From contig NZ_JABMKX010000008.1 of NCBI RefSeq assembly GCF_013204885.1, positions 186,001 through 250,000 on the forward strand: a stretch of 64,000 nt of DNA, in the 5' to 3' direction. Under the pieces are notes generated by a model. The model ran no database searches and was not told the origin of the DNA. It saw nothing but the letters and a program-made list of their open reading frames with translations. This document shows, piece after piece, positions 25,849 to 34,516 of this stretch. Every line of letters starts with the position of its first letter. Within the stretch, counting starts at the first letter, position 1. Source of the DNA: Paenibacillus tritici (lineage in GTDB: Bacteria > Bacillota > Bacilli > Paenibacillales > Paenibacillaceae). Made by a program: the position numbers and the translations under genes.

Positions 25849-25887
25849 AAGAGAGGCTTGCCATTGAAATCGTGGCAAGCCTCTCTT
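25849..25887 (+). terminator. Rho-independent terminator after the binding-protein gene
   Basis: AAGAGAGGCTTGCCA (25849-25863), 9-nt loop, TGGCAAGCCTCTCTT (25873-25887), then T-rich sequence. A perfect 15-bp stem 48 bp after the stop codon. Confidence 0.93.
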
Positions 25888-25922
25888 TCTCGTATATTTT
25901 AATTACTGATACTCCCGTTTTT

Positions 25923-26471
25923 TTATTTGAGGTTGAGAGTAAGTTTTCCTTTATAGGTTTCAAAACTAACTGTCTCTCTCGTCCATTCTGGAGCAGAGTA
26001 ATTAAAAATATCTTTCTGGGAAAGATATAAGTCGTGTGGTTCTTCTATAAAAACTTCCCTAGTCGTTAACTCAGTTAAGAACAAACCCAATAATTTCGTT
26101 TGGTAGACACGATACTCTGTAATGCCTTGGTCTATTAGGTTCGCTCGATGTTCTACTATAACCTCACCATAGTTTCCAGGAACATCTAGATGCTCATAAC
26201 TGTATGGATTAAACACTGGGGCAAATGACTGCTTAATCAGAAAAAGAAAAGAAAGAATAATTAAAATAACAAACAGAATTAGCTTTCTTCCTTTACTTTT
26301 GTAGCCTAGCCAAAAAAATAAAATGATGTGCAGTACGATAGGAACTATAAAGTTACTTTTTTTAAATATAGTAATATCATAATTGAAGGTGGAAGAAAAT
26401 AACCAAATTATATCTATAAATACTATTATTAAAATATAATTTTTTTGAAATTTCACGATAGAATTGTTCAT
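25923..26471 (-). CDS. Hypothetical membrane protein
   Basis: 182 residues, with about three hydrophobic helices in the first 85 (residues 10-28, 42-58, 64-82), then an outside or cytosolic soluble domain of about 95 residues with no known motif. Strongly AT-rich against GC-rich neighbours, suggesting recent acquisition. The ribosome site (AAGGA) is distant from ATG 26471. Function unknown. Confidence 0.65.
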   Translation of the reverse strand: MNNSIVKFQKNYILIIVFIDIIWLFSSTFNYDITIFKKSNFIVPIVLHIILFFWLGYKSKGRKLILFVILIILSFLFLIKQSFAPVFNPYSYEHLDVPGNYGEVIVEHRANLIDQGITEYRVYQTKLLGLFLTELTTREVFIEEPHDLYLSQKDIFNYSAPEWTRETVSFETYKGKLTLNLK

Positions 26472-26734
26472 AATTCACACCCATTCCTTTCGCTGCAGCA
26501 CCTAGTAAGGCCATTTCTGATTCTAATAACGACATATCCCTGGAGGAACTGGAGCGGCATCACACGACTAAGAAACGTTTGAGCAATTGCAGTCTGCTGG
26601 ATACTATTCCCTTTATAACATTCCATTTACCAATATACAATATTTTAGTCTATAATGGAGCTGGTATTGCCCGTCCTGCTCGGTTGCTAGGCTTCGATAT
26701 CTTCTTTCTACTATCTTTGCAAAGGAGTGATAGA

Positions 26735-26863
26735 ATGCTCAAGAACTCTAAACTCTTTGACAGAACAATCCTTATAGGAGGAATAGTAACGGCAGGAATC
26801 ATTATTTTGGCCGGGATTCTTTTTCTCTTGGCTCTGAAGTACAATATCATTCGTTTGAACTGA
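26735..26863 (+). CDS. 42-residue single-pass membrane peptide
   Basis: ATG 26735 sits behind AAAGGAG (7-nt spacing) and encodes a 42-residue protein: a short charged N-terminus (LKNSKLFDR), one 24-residue hydrophobic helix (about 13-36), and a short tail. A TATAAT -10 lies at 26651-26656. The in-frame extension to 26579 has no ribosome site. A terminator at 26902 follows. No family recognised; the arrangement of promoter, ribosome site and terminator supports a real gene. Confidence 0.6.
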   Translation: MLKNSKLFDRTILIGGIVTAGIIILAGILFLLALKYNIIRLN

Positions 26864-26901
26864 TGTACTATGCCACTGCATACTCCAGGAAGCCACTTTG
26901 C

Positions 26902-26938
26902 AAGACGGGACGGATCAGCATCCGCCCGTCTTTTCTTT
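26902..26938 (+). terminator. Terminator after the small membrane gene
   Basis: AAGACGGGACGGAT (26902) pairs with ATCCGCCCGTCTT (26920) across a 4-nt loop (CAGC), followed by TTCTTTTG: a canonical intrinsic terminator. Confidence 0.85.
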
Positions 26939-27114
26939 TGTCAAGCCTCCGCCATAGAACAAAACTATGTAATTCCGGCATCCACCCCATGCCTGCTGTA
27001 ACAAAACCATGCAATTTAAAATATCGTCTATCCGGCATTTTGATTATGCTATAATCTAGCCATATCAACCGTCCCGGACCGGGCAGGTTCAGTCAGGCTT
27101 GGAGGTGCTTCCGT

Positions 27115-28887
27115 ATGTCAAAGCTGTTGCGTATTCTGATTCCCCAGAAATTGAAATACCGCCTGTTCACTGCCTTCGTATGTCTGATTCTGCTGCCCTT
27201 CAGCGCATTGAATATATATAATTATCAGCGCATTGAGACCCTGGTCCAGAAAAAAATAAGCCAGCAGAGCCACTACCAGCTGGAGCAGATGTACCGCACG
27301 CTCGAGGATCAGATCAGCATTGCCTTCAAGACACTGCTGTTCCTGAAGCAGGATGATACGGTGAAGTCCGTGCTGCTCCATCCCGAACAGCGCAATGAGC
27401 TGGAGAATAAGCGGCTGATGGAGAATATTTTCAAGAACCTGAACAACAGCTTTTTCCTGTACAATCCTTCGGTGTATTTCATGATTCTGGACTTAACTGA
27501 AAGCGCATACACCTCTTATCCGCCCAAGGATTCGCTGATCTACTCGGATCTGCGGGGAAATCCCGGGTTCGACCGGGGCCAGATGAATACCGGCTCTTAT
27601 CACTGGGTGCCCAATGATACCAACTACGTGCTGCGCGATGTCTCCACCAGCGCCTATCTTCTCTCCTTATACGCCTATCTGGAGGATACCCGGAACAAGC
27701 CGTATGGAATGGCCCGCATCAGTATTGATTACACCTACTGGCTGCGCTCCATCCATAAGCAATCCGATCTGGAGCAGCAGTATTTCCTGATTACCCGTTC
27801 GGGAGAAGATATCTCCCAGTCGGTTCCGGGCAGCCTTTTATCTGCGAAGGTCAAGGCGGGTTTCGCCGGGCAGCCCGGACAGCAGTATTTTATCGACAAG
27901 GACTCGAATTCCCTGATTAATTATATCTATGTGGAGTCGCTCGACTGGTATATCGTGAACCGGATTCCGCTGTCGGTGCTGTTCGTGGAGATCGAAGGGC
28001 TGAAGCAGCAGTACTTTATTACGTTCTTTGTGCTGACGGCCATCTTCCTGATGATGACCTTCGTCATTGCTACGACCATCACGCGCCCGTTGTCCCATTT
28101 GCAGAACAAGATGAAGGCTGCCGTGCAGAAAAGCCTCAAAATCCGCCTGCCCGAGCATAAATTCAGCGGGGAGATCCTCGATCTGACCCGGACCTTCAAT
28201 ACCATGCTGGACGATACCCACCTGCTGATCCAGAAGCTGAAGGCGGAGGAGCGGCAGAAGGAGGCTGTGCATTTCCAGATGCTGCTGGCCCAGACGAATC
28301 CCCATTTCCTGCTGAACACACTGAATACGATCAAATGGATTGCCATCCGTGAGCATAACGAGGATATTACGAACATGACCCTGTCGCTCGGCAAGCTGCT
28401 GGAGGCCAGTCTCAATACCGATAAGGATCTGATCCATCTCAAAGATGAGATTGAGCTTGTCGAGGCCTATGTCCATATTCAGCAGGTCCGGTACGCGCAC
28501 AAGTTCGAGCTAACCACCCGCTATGACGAGGATATCCTCTATGCGCTGGTGCCCAAGCTCAGCCTTCAGCCGCTGGTCGAGAACGCCATTATTCACGGGA
28601 TCAGCAGACTGCCCGGCAAGGGACTGATTGAGCTGATCGTGCACCGCGAAGAGCATCGGCTGATCGTAGAGATACGGGACAACGGCGCAGGTATGGAGCA
28701 GGCCAGAATGAACAAGGCCCCGCGCAAGCGTCCCGGTATCGGGCTGAGTAATATTCAGGAGCGGCTGAGGCTGCTGTACAGGGAAGAGGGTACTCTGGAG
28801 GTGTTATCCACCGGGGAAGGGGTCACCGTCCGCTTCACCATACCGCTTCTGTTGTCCACACCTTACGGCAATGAACATCCGGCTTAG
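27115..28887 (+). CDS. YesM-type sensor histidine kinase
   Basis: 590 residues: TM1 at about 15-35, an extracellular sensor of about 260 residues, TM2 near 300-325, HAMP, then the His_kinase module with acceptor His397 in TNPHFLLNTLNTIKW and N-box ENAIIHGI near residue 490. ATG 27115 follows GGAGGTG. An extended -10 promoter (TGCTATAAT, 27047-27055) lies 60 bp upstream. It precedes the response regulator (27-bp gap) and, beyond a terminator, two ABC permeases, so it probably senses the sugar they carry. Confidence 0.93.
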   Translation: MSKLLRILIPQKLKYRLFTAFVCLILLPFSALNIYNYQRIETLVQKKISQQSHYQLEQMYRTLEDQISIAFKTLLFLKQDDTVKSVLLHPEQRNELENKRLMENIFKNLNNSFFLYNPSVYFMILDLTESAYTSYPPKDSLIYSDLRGNPGFDRGQMNTGSYHWVPNDTNYVLRDVSTSAYLLSLYAYLEDTRNKPYGMARISIDYTYWLRSIHKQSDLEQQYFLITRSGEDISQSVPGSLLSAKVKAGFAGQPGQQYFIDKDSNSLINYIYVESLDWYIVNRIPLSVLFVEIEGLKQQYFITFFVLTAIFLMMTFVIATTITRPLSHLQNKMKAAVQKSLKIRLPEHKFSGEILDLTRTFNTMLDDTHLLIQKLKAEERQKEAVHFQMLLAQTNPHFLLNTLNTIKWIAIREHNEDITNMTLSLGKLLEASLNTDKDLIHLKDEIELVEAYVHIQQVRYAHKFELTTRYDEDILYALVPKLSLQPLVENAIIHGISRLPGKGLIELIVHREEHRLIVEIRDNGAGMEQARMNKAPRKRPGIGLSNIQERLRLLYREEGTLEVLSTGEGVTVRFTIPLLLSTPYGNEHPA

Positions 28888-28914
28888 AGCACATTTATAA
28901 GGGAGGGAATACAC

Positions 28915-29718
28915 ATGTGGAAGGTACTGCTGGTTGAGGATGAGGTTTTTGTACGGGAGAGTGTCCGCGAGATTATTGCCTGGGAGGAGCTTGGATTCAC
29001 TGTCAGCGGAGAAGCGGGCAATGGGGCAGAGGCGCTGGAGATGATCCTGCAGGATGTCCCCGATCTGGTGATCTCGGATATTGTCATGCCGGAGATGGAC
29101 GGGGTCGAGCTGCTGCGGCGCACGCGTGAAGAGGGAGTGGATTCCCGCTTCGTCATGCTGACCTGCATGAATGATTTCGAGAATGTGCGGCTGGCCATGG
29201 AGTACGGGGCTTCGAGCTATATCCTGAAGCTGTCCATGAGCGTGAACTCTCTCCGGGATACCCTGCGCAAGATCAGCGGCGAGCTGGAGAAAAGCCTGGA
29301 GAACCGCACCCGAAGCCAAGGCCTGCCCGGCCCGGATACTCCCCCGCAGCTGCCGGCCCATGAGGAGATCACCAGCCACCCGGAGATCCAGAAGATCCTC
29401 CATTATCTGCACAATCACTACGCTGAAGATATTACCGTGAAGTCCATGTCACAATATGTCATGATGGCCGAGAATTATGTCAGCACCCTGTTCAAAAAGA
29501 AAACCGGCCAGACCCTGATCCACTACCTGCATCAGGTACGGGTGAATCAGGCGATCCTGCTGCTGACCACCTCCGACCTGCCGGTGTATGAGATTGGCAA
29601 CCGGGTCGGCTTCGTGAACGATAACTATTTCATCAAGATCTTCAAACGCCTCACGACGCAGACGCCAAGCCAGTACAGGCATACTCAGCGGCATAAGCCG
29701 GACTCCATGAGTCTATAG
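28915..29718 (+). CDS. Compact AraC-type response regulator
   Basis: 267 residues against about 500-540 for usual YesN proteins: receiver domain (1-120, acceptor Asp55, VEDE acidic pair), a short Pro-rich linker (125-155), and the AraC double helix-turn-helix (about 160-260). The central region typical of YesN is missing and the frame is intact, so this is a natural short form rather than a broken gene. ATG 28915 follows AAGGGAGGG. Partner of the kinase upstream; likely activates the permease operon downstream. Confidence 0.92.
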   Translation: MWKVLLVEDEVFVRESVREIIAWEELGFTVSGEAGNGAEALEMILQDVPDLVISDIVMPEMDGVELLRRTREEGVDSRFVMLTCMNDFENVRLAMEYGASSYILKLSMSVNSLRDTLRKISGELEKSLENRTRSQGLPGPDTPPQLPAHEEITSHPEIQKILHYLHNHYAEDITVKSMSQYVMMAENYVSTLFKKKTGQTLIHYLHQVRVNQAILLLTTSDLPVYEIGNRVGFVNDNYFIKIFKRLTTQTPSQYRHTQRHKPDSMSL

Positions 29719-29743
29719 TACAGTGTATAGAAGTGTATAGAAT

Positions 29744-29776
29744 AGCGGCCTTCCCAGCGGGAAGGCTGTTTTTTGC
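29744..29776 (+). terminator. Terminator between response regulator and permeases
   Basis: GGCCTTCCC and GGGAAGGCT arms enclose a 3-nt loop and are followed by GTTTTTTG. It separates kinase/regulator transcription from the permease unit, which must then have its own promoter within 29777-29934. Confidence 0.8.
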
Positions 29777-29934
29777 GCGGACAGGGATAGAACATAACTA
29801 CGATCCTCCTGTCCGCCGCTGCTCCGTAAATGTATATTTCTGTAGCATGAAGTCGTTGGTTTTGTTCCTTAACCCTCCTGAAGCCGCTTGGTATGCTTGT
29901 AGTGTACTCAAAAGACCTAAAGGAGTGGGGTTAT

Positions 29935-30816
29935 GTGAAGGCATCCTGGATGAAACGGCAGCAGTACCTGGGCTATCTGTTTATCGGGCCAAATATGATT
30001 GGCGTGATTCTATTTTTCATCATACCAGCCGTCTATTCTTTCTATCTCATGTTTACAGACTACAAGTTTATGAGTCCCCATACCAAGTTCATCGGGCTGG
30101 CCAACATTAAGCGGATGCTGGGGGATGAGGTCTTCTATATCGCCATCAAGAACACGCTGCTCTTCCTGGTCTCCGTTCCGGTATCCATTGGGCTGGCCTT
30201 CATCGTTGCTGTGGTGCTGAACCGGTCTGTGTATCTCAAAAAGCTGCTCCGCGCCTTATACTTCATGCCTTATATCACAAGCGGCGTTGCGGTAGCCTTT
30301 GTCTGGATGCTGCTGTTCCATCCGAACAACGGGCCGATTAACGGCATTCTGCGCTCCATCGGCATTGAGAATCCTCCCGGCTGGCTGTCCACAATGGAGA
30401 CGTCCATGTATGCGATCGACATCATCTGGATCTGGTTCATGCTCGGCTATAACATGATTATCTATCTCGCCGCCTTGCAGGAGGTGTCCGGTGAGCTGCT
30501 GGAAGCCGCCAAAATCGACGGTGCCCGCACCTGGCAGACGGTCCGCAGTATCCTCTGGCCGCTGGTCAGTCCGACCACCTTCCTGCTGCTGATTACCGGA
30601 CTGATCATGTCGATCAAGCAGTTCGGCATCATCCAGGCGATCACACAGGGCGGACCCGGCAACAGTACCACCGTATTATCCCTGTTCATCTATCAGAATG
30701 CCTTCCGCTATTACGAAATGGGCTATGCTTCAGCGGTCTCCTGGGCCCTGTTCCTGATCATTCTGATATTCACCGTGGTTCAATGGCTGGGCCAGAAACG
30801 CTGGGTTCACTACTAA
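29935..30816 (+). CDS. Carbohydrate ABC transporter permease (UgpA/LacF type)
   Basis: 293 residues from GTG 29935, preceded by AAGGAG; the ATG 42 bp upstream has no ribosome site. Six hydrophobic segments and the EAA loop EAAKIDGARTWQTVRSILWP. First of two permease genes (12-bp gap), forming the channel of a CUT1-type importer. There is no binding protein or ATPase in the operon; the nearest unpaired binding protein is at 24469. Confidence 0.92.
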   Translation: MKASWMKRQQYLGYLFIGPNMIGVILFFIIPAVYSFYLMFTDYKFMSPHTKFIGLANIKRMLGDEVFYIAIKNTLLFLVSVPVSIGLAFIVAVVLNRSVYLKKLLRALYFMPYITSGVAVAFVWMLLFHPNNGPINGILRSIGIENPPGWLSTMETSMYAIDIIWIWFMLGYNMIIYLAALQEVSGELLEAAKIDGARTWQTVRSILWPLVSPTTFLLLITGLIMSIKQFGIIQAITQGGPGNSTTVLSLFIYQNAFRYYEMGYASAVSWALFLIILIFTVVQWLGQKRWVHY

Positions 30817-30828
30817 GGAGCTGAGAAA

Positions 30829-31656
30829 ATGAATAAAGCCGCAGTTACCAAAAGCATCGCCACTCTGATCATGTTATTCTTCAGCATCGTAATGATTGTG
30901 CCCTTCATCTGGATGATCAGCACCTCATTCAAAACCCCGGCGGAGGTATTCCAATATCCGATCCAGTGGATTCCTGAGCACTTCAACTGGAGTCATCATG
31001 TTAAGGTCTGGTCCGGTACGGGCAGCTTCGTGCCTTACTATCTCAATTCCCTTAAGGTGGCTATTCTGAGCACCATAGGGGCTGTCTCCTTGTCCGCCCT
31101 CGCAGCCTATGGCTTCGCCCGGATTGAATTCAAGGGACGCAACACCATGTTCATGATCTATCTGTCCATGATGATGGTACCCCCGCAGGTGCTGTTCGTG
31201 CCCAAATTCATCATGTTCGACTGGGCGGGCATCTACAATACCCACTGGGCGCTGATCCTGCCCGGAATGTTCACGATCTTCGGCGTGTTCATGATGCGGC
31301 AGTTCTTCCTCTCGGTGCCCCATGAAATCTCAGAGGCCGCCTTCATCGACGGCGCAGGCCACTTCCGCATCTTCTCGCGGATTATCCTGCCGATGGCTAA
31401 GCCGTCGCTGGCGACCCTCGCCATTATCGACTTCTCCTGGCACTGGAACGATTATGAGAATGCGCTCGTCTTCCTGATCGACCATGATCTGTTCACCGTT
31501 CCGCTCGGGCTGCAGAATTTCATCCTGGAGAACAATGTCGATTACAACGGCATGATGGCCGCCGCGACAGCCGGGATTATTCCCATGATCCTCGTCTTCC
31601 TGCTCGGCCAGAAATACATTATTGAAGGGGTGGCCAGCTCGGCGGTGAAGGGCTGA
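30829..31656 (+). CDS. Carbohydrate ABC transporter permease (MalG/UgpE type)
   Basis: 275 residues. TAAGGAG precedes ATG 30829. Six hydrophobic segments, EAA loop EAAFIDGAGHFRIFSRIILP, and the subfamily C-terminus (EGVASSAVKG). Second half of the permease heterodimer with 29935. Followed at once by an intrinsic terminator, which closes the operon. Confidence 0.92.
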   Translation: MNKAAVTKSIATLIMLFFSIVMIVPFIWMISTSFKTPAEVFQYPIQWIPEHFNWSHHVKVWSGTGSFVPYYLNSLKVAILSTIGAVSLSALAAYGFARIEFKGRNTMFMIYLSMMMVPPQVLFVPKFIMFDWAGIYNTHWALILPGMFTIFGVFMMRQFFLSVPHEISEAAFIDGAGHFRIFSRIILPMAKPSLATLAIIDFSWHWNDYENALVFLIDHDLFTVPLGLQNFILENNVDYNGMMAAATAGIIPMILVFLLGQKYIIEGVASSAVKG

Positions 31657-31671
31657 CCCTGCTTATAAGCG

Positions 31672-31713
31672 AAGGAGCTATGCCACAGATCATACAGTGG
31701 CATAGCTCCTTTG
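31672..31713. terminator. Terminator after the permease operon
   Basis: AAGGAGCTATGCCAC (31672-31686), 11-nt loop, TGGCATAGCTCCTTT (31698-31712): a perfect 15-bp stem. It also lies downstream of the convergent decarboxylase-family gene, so it may serve both strands. Confidence 0.88.
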
Positions 31714-31749
31714 TAGTTCACATGGATCGCACTATTGGATAACAGGATG

Positions 31750-32229
31750 TTACGACAGCCCTGCCTTAGTCAGGCCGTAGGCCGCATCGGATGAACCCGG
31801 TACGGTGGTAAAGCCTACGTTCACCCGGTTCCAGGCGTTAATCGCCATGATCGAGAAGGACAGATCGGAAATCTCCTGCTCGGACAGCTGTTCACGGACA
31901 CGGTTATACAGCTCATCAGGTACGCCGTGCTCCGGCAGTCTGGTCAGCACCTCCGTCCAGGCAAGCGCCGCCCGTTCACGCGGGGAGAACAGGTTCGATT
32001 CCCGCCAGATAGAGAGGTGATAGATACGCAGCTCACTCTCACCGTTCATCTTGGCCTGCTTCACATGCATATCCAGGCAGAAGCCGCAGCCGTTCATCTG
32101 TGAAGCCCGGATAGATACCAGATCTTCGATCTTCTCCTCAATGGAGCTGTGCTTCAGAGCCATGCTGAAATCGAGAAATTTCTTGAAAAGCTCCGGGGAC
32201 TGCTGCATATAATTCACACGTTGTGCCAT
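31750..32229 (-). CDS. Carboxymuconolactone decarboxylase / AhpD-like family protein
   Basis: 159 residues, all-helical AhpD-like fold with the redox motif Cys48-x-x-Cys51 and His55 (GCGFCLDMH), indicating a peroxidase or disulfide-linked function rather than true decarboxylation. ATG 32229 follows AAGGAGGAATATAGTT. It is divergent from an ECF41-type sigma factor; genes of this family are the standard genomic partners and targets of ECF41 sigma factors. An ECF41-like promoter motif (32328-32302) lies upstream in the correct orientation, so it is probably transcribed by that sigma. Confidence 0.92.
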   Translation of the reverse strand: MAQRVNYMQQSPELFKKFLDFSMALKHSSIEEKIEDLVSIRASQMNGCGFCLDMHVKQAKMNGESELRIYHLSIWRESNLFSPRERAALAWTEVLTRLPEHGVPDELYNRVREQLSEQEISDLSFSIMAINAWNRVNVGFTTVPGSSDAAYGLTKAGLS

Positions 32230-32301
32230 AACTATATTCCTCCTTGGGGCTGGTTTTAGTGGAAGGTCCGGTTTCGGACTTTCTTCGCCCTTCGGACATA
32301 T

Positions 32302-32328
32302 AACGAGACAGCTATTCTTTTTGTGACA
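32302..32328 (-). promoter_or_regulatory. ECF41-type promoter of the decarboxylase-family gene
   Basis: On the minus strand: TGTCACA (32328-32322), 16 bp, CGTT (32305-32302), close to the ECF41 consensus TGTCACA...CGTC. The -10 lies about 73 bp before the ATG at 32229. Confidence 0.7.
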
Positions 32329-32359
32329 ATGCTCCCCCGAGCATAGTGCTGCCCCATCC

Positions 32360-32386
32360 TGTCACAGATCCTCCGTCTATTTTGTC
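32360..32386 (+). promoter_or_regulatory. ECF41-type promoter of the sigma gene (autoregulation)
   Basis: On the plus strand: TGTCACA (32360-32366), 16 bp, TGTC (32383-32386). The -35 is a perfect match and the -10 matches three of four bases. It lies 43 bp before ATG 32429. Confidence 0.6.
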
Positions 32387-32428
32387 TACATCATAGCAGA
32401 GTAGCAGAATTAGATTGACTATATTAGG

Positions 32429-33307
32429 ATGGGAAGTGGCGTTATGCAGGAGTGGTATGACCAGTATAAGAATCTGTTGTTTAAGCTTGCCTACCAGCTA
32501 ACCGGATCGGCTGCCGATGCCGAGGATGTGGTTCAGGACGTATTCCTGAGAATCTATGATGTGCCGCCCGAGCGTCTTACCGAACCCAAAGCCTATCTGT
32601 GCAAAATGGTCACCAACCGCTGCCGGGATCTGCATAAATCCGCGCGTAAGCAGCGAGAGGAATATTTCGGCGAATGGCTGCCGGAGCCGCTTGCCGGTAC
32701 AGCCCCGGATGCGATGGAATCCGTTGTTCAGGATGATCTCTTATCCTACGCCATGCTTGTCCTGCTCGAGCGGCTGACTCCGGCGGAGCGGACGGTGTTC
32801 GTGCTGCGCGAGGCGCTGGGCTTTGAATATCAGGAGATTGCAGAGCTGGTCGGCAAAAGCGGGCCGAACTGCCGCAAGCTCTTCAGCCGGGCCAGCGCCA
32901 AGCTGGGCCTCGTTCCCGAGCAGCCCGTCCAGCCTGAGGCGGTTACAGAGGAATGGGTACACGGGTTCCTCGCCGCCCTGAAGCAGGGCAACCTGAATGA
33001 GCTGCTGTCACTGCTTGATCCGGCAGTTGAGTTAATCTCCGACGGGGGAGGCAAAGTACACGCTGCCGCCAAGCCGGTAGTCAGCGCCGGGCTTGTAGCC
33101 GGGTTCCTGCTGGGCCCCTTCCGCGGGGCAGCTACAATGAACGGCGAGGTGACGATTGAGGTCAGCCGGATTAACGGGCAACCCGGCTTACTCCTTCGCT
33201 CGGAGGATGGTATTCATACCGTAGGACTTCTGCATCTCCGGGATCATCTGATCCAGAAGCTGTATATTGTCCGCAATCCCGATAAGCTGCAACATATCGG
33301 GAGATAG
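32429..33307 (+). CDS. ECF41-type (SigJ-like) sigma factor with SnoaL-like C-terminal domain
   Basis: 292 residues. Sigma region 2 is at about 12-75 (EDVVQDVFLRIYD), region 4 at about 115-165 (GFEYQEIAELVGKS), then a SnoaL-like extension (about 180-290) carrying the ECF41 hallmark motifs DGGGK near residue 204 and NPDKL near 281. In this group the extension replaces a separate anti-sigma factor and tunes activity. The start could be ATG 32429 or ATG 32444; neither has a strong ribosome site. Divergent from its expected target, a carboxymuconolactone decarboxylase-family gene. Confidence 0.92.
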   Translation: MGSGVMQEWYDQYKNLLFKLAYQLTGSAADAEDVVQDVFLRIYDVPPERLTEPKAYLCKMVTNRCRDLHKSARKQREEYFGEWLPEPLAGTAPDAMESVVQDDLLSYAMLVLLERLTPAERTVFVLREALGFEYQEIAELVGKSGPNCRKLFSRASAKLGLVPEQPVQPEAVTEEWVHGFLAALKQGNLNELLSLLDPAVELISDGGGKVHAAAKPVVSAGLVAGFLLGPFRGAATMNGEVTIEVSRINGQPGLLLRSEDGIHTVGLLHLRDHLIQKLYIVRNPDKLQHIGR

Positions 33308-33361
33308 GCCCGCTGCGGCACACCGCTGTTCAGCCGCCCGGTCATCCCATACCGCTGGGAT

Positions 33362-34498
33362 TTATAGAGCAGGCCGCTCATACCAATAGCCCGGAATCCC
33401 CCGTTCCAGCCGCATCAGCGCCTCCAGATAATAATAATCGCCCCAGATGGTGTAATCATCCGGGGAATCCCCGGCTCTGGCCGAATACGCGCCATGCTTC
33501 AGCAGACCCTCTGCGTGCTCGCTGCCCAGGGTCGAATACTGCTCAGCCAGTGCCTTCACCGACGCTTCCCCCGCTTCCTGGAAGAAACGGCGCTCCGGGT
33601 CTGCCGAATCCAGCTGCGCAGCAATCTCCAGCAGTCCGCAGGCGGCAATGGCCGATGCGGAGCTGTCGCGCTTCGTGTCCGGCCCCACGGGGACATCGAA
33701 ATCCCAGTACGCTACGCCATCCTCCGGCAGATGGGCTACGAAATAACGGCCCAGCCGCTTCGCCGTCTCCAGCATCTCCGGGCTCTGAAGATAACGGCTG
33801 ATTAGTGCGAAGCCGTAGATCCCCCAGGCCTGCCCCCGGGTCCAGGTGGAGCCGTCACCATACCCCTGGTGCGTCCCGCCGCGGATCGCATCGCCTGTCG
33901 CCGGATCGAAATAGAAGGTGTGATAGCTGGAATCATCCCCCCGCACCAGGAAACGGCGGGATTTGCGGGCATGCAGCTCCGCTACCCGCCGGTAGGCGTC
34001 ATTGCCGGTCTGCTCATGCGCCCAGAGCAGCAGCGGCAGATTGAGCAGACAGTCAATAATAATCCGCCCGCCGTTGACGGAATCCCCCTCCTTCCCCCAG
34101 GCCTGAATCAGCCCCGCCTCTTCGCGCCAGCGCTTCATCAGCATATCTGCCGCCTCGAGCGTCAGCTGCGCCGCCCCGGCATCCCGCTCAATGATCCACT
34201 GGGCCTTGGAAGAGAGGGAGTAGAGGAAGCCGATATCATGATGATCGAAGATGATCTTATGGTCCATCCGGTGCCGGAAGCTCTGGACGGTTCTAAGCGC
34301 CTGTTCGCGGTAGACCGGGTCTTCACTGTACTCGGAGCACAGCCACAGAATGCCGGACCAGAAGCCCGCCGTCCACTCGGTATTGTCATTCAGCGTATAA
34401 TGCTCATCACCGGCGCTCACGTGGGGGAACCGGTCCCCGAATCTTGTAATATTGCGCTTGGTCACGCCAAGCGCGTCCTCAATTGCTTGCTGCCACAT
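33362..34498 (-). CDS. ugl: Unsaturated beta-glucuronyl hydrolase (GH88)
   Basis: 378 residues, an (alpha/alpha)6-barrel enzyme. It hydrates and cleaves the 4,5-unsaturated uronic acid left at the non-reducing end by polysaccharide lyases. With the start at ATG 34498 (AAGGAG upstream), the catalytic residues fall exactly at Asp88 (FDHHDIGF) and Asp149 (GGRIIIDCLL), the numbering of the Bacillus sp. GL1 enzyme, and both the MWQQAI start and the YWYER end also match my recollection of it. It has no signal peptide, so it acts on imported unsaturated oligosaccharides. Last gene of a minus-strand operon with an ABC transporter and an AraC sensor, which defines the probable substrate class (glycosaminoglycan, gellan or xanthan fragments). 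Confidence 0.95.
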   Translation of the reverse strand: MWQQAIEDALGVTKRNITRFGDRFPHVSAGDEHYTLNDNTEWTAGFWSGILWLCSEYSEDPVYREQALRTVQSFRHRMDHKIIFDHHDIGFLYSLSSKAQWIIERDAGAAQLTLEAADMLMKRWREEAGLIQAWGKEGDSVNGGRIIIDCLLNLPLLLWAHEQTGNDAYRRVAELHARKSRRFLVRGDDSSYHTFYFDPATGDAIRGGTHQGYGDGSTWTRGQAWGIYGFALISRYLQSPEMLETAKRLGRYFVAHLPEDGVAYWDFDVPVGPDTKRDSSASAIAACGLLEIAAQLDSADPERRFFQEAGEASVKALAEQYSTLGSEHAEGLLKHGAYSARAGDSPDDYTIWGDYYYLEALMRLERGIPGYWYERPAL

Positions 34499-34516
34499 AT
34501 CAGACACTGCTCCTTC

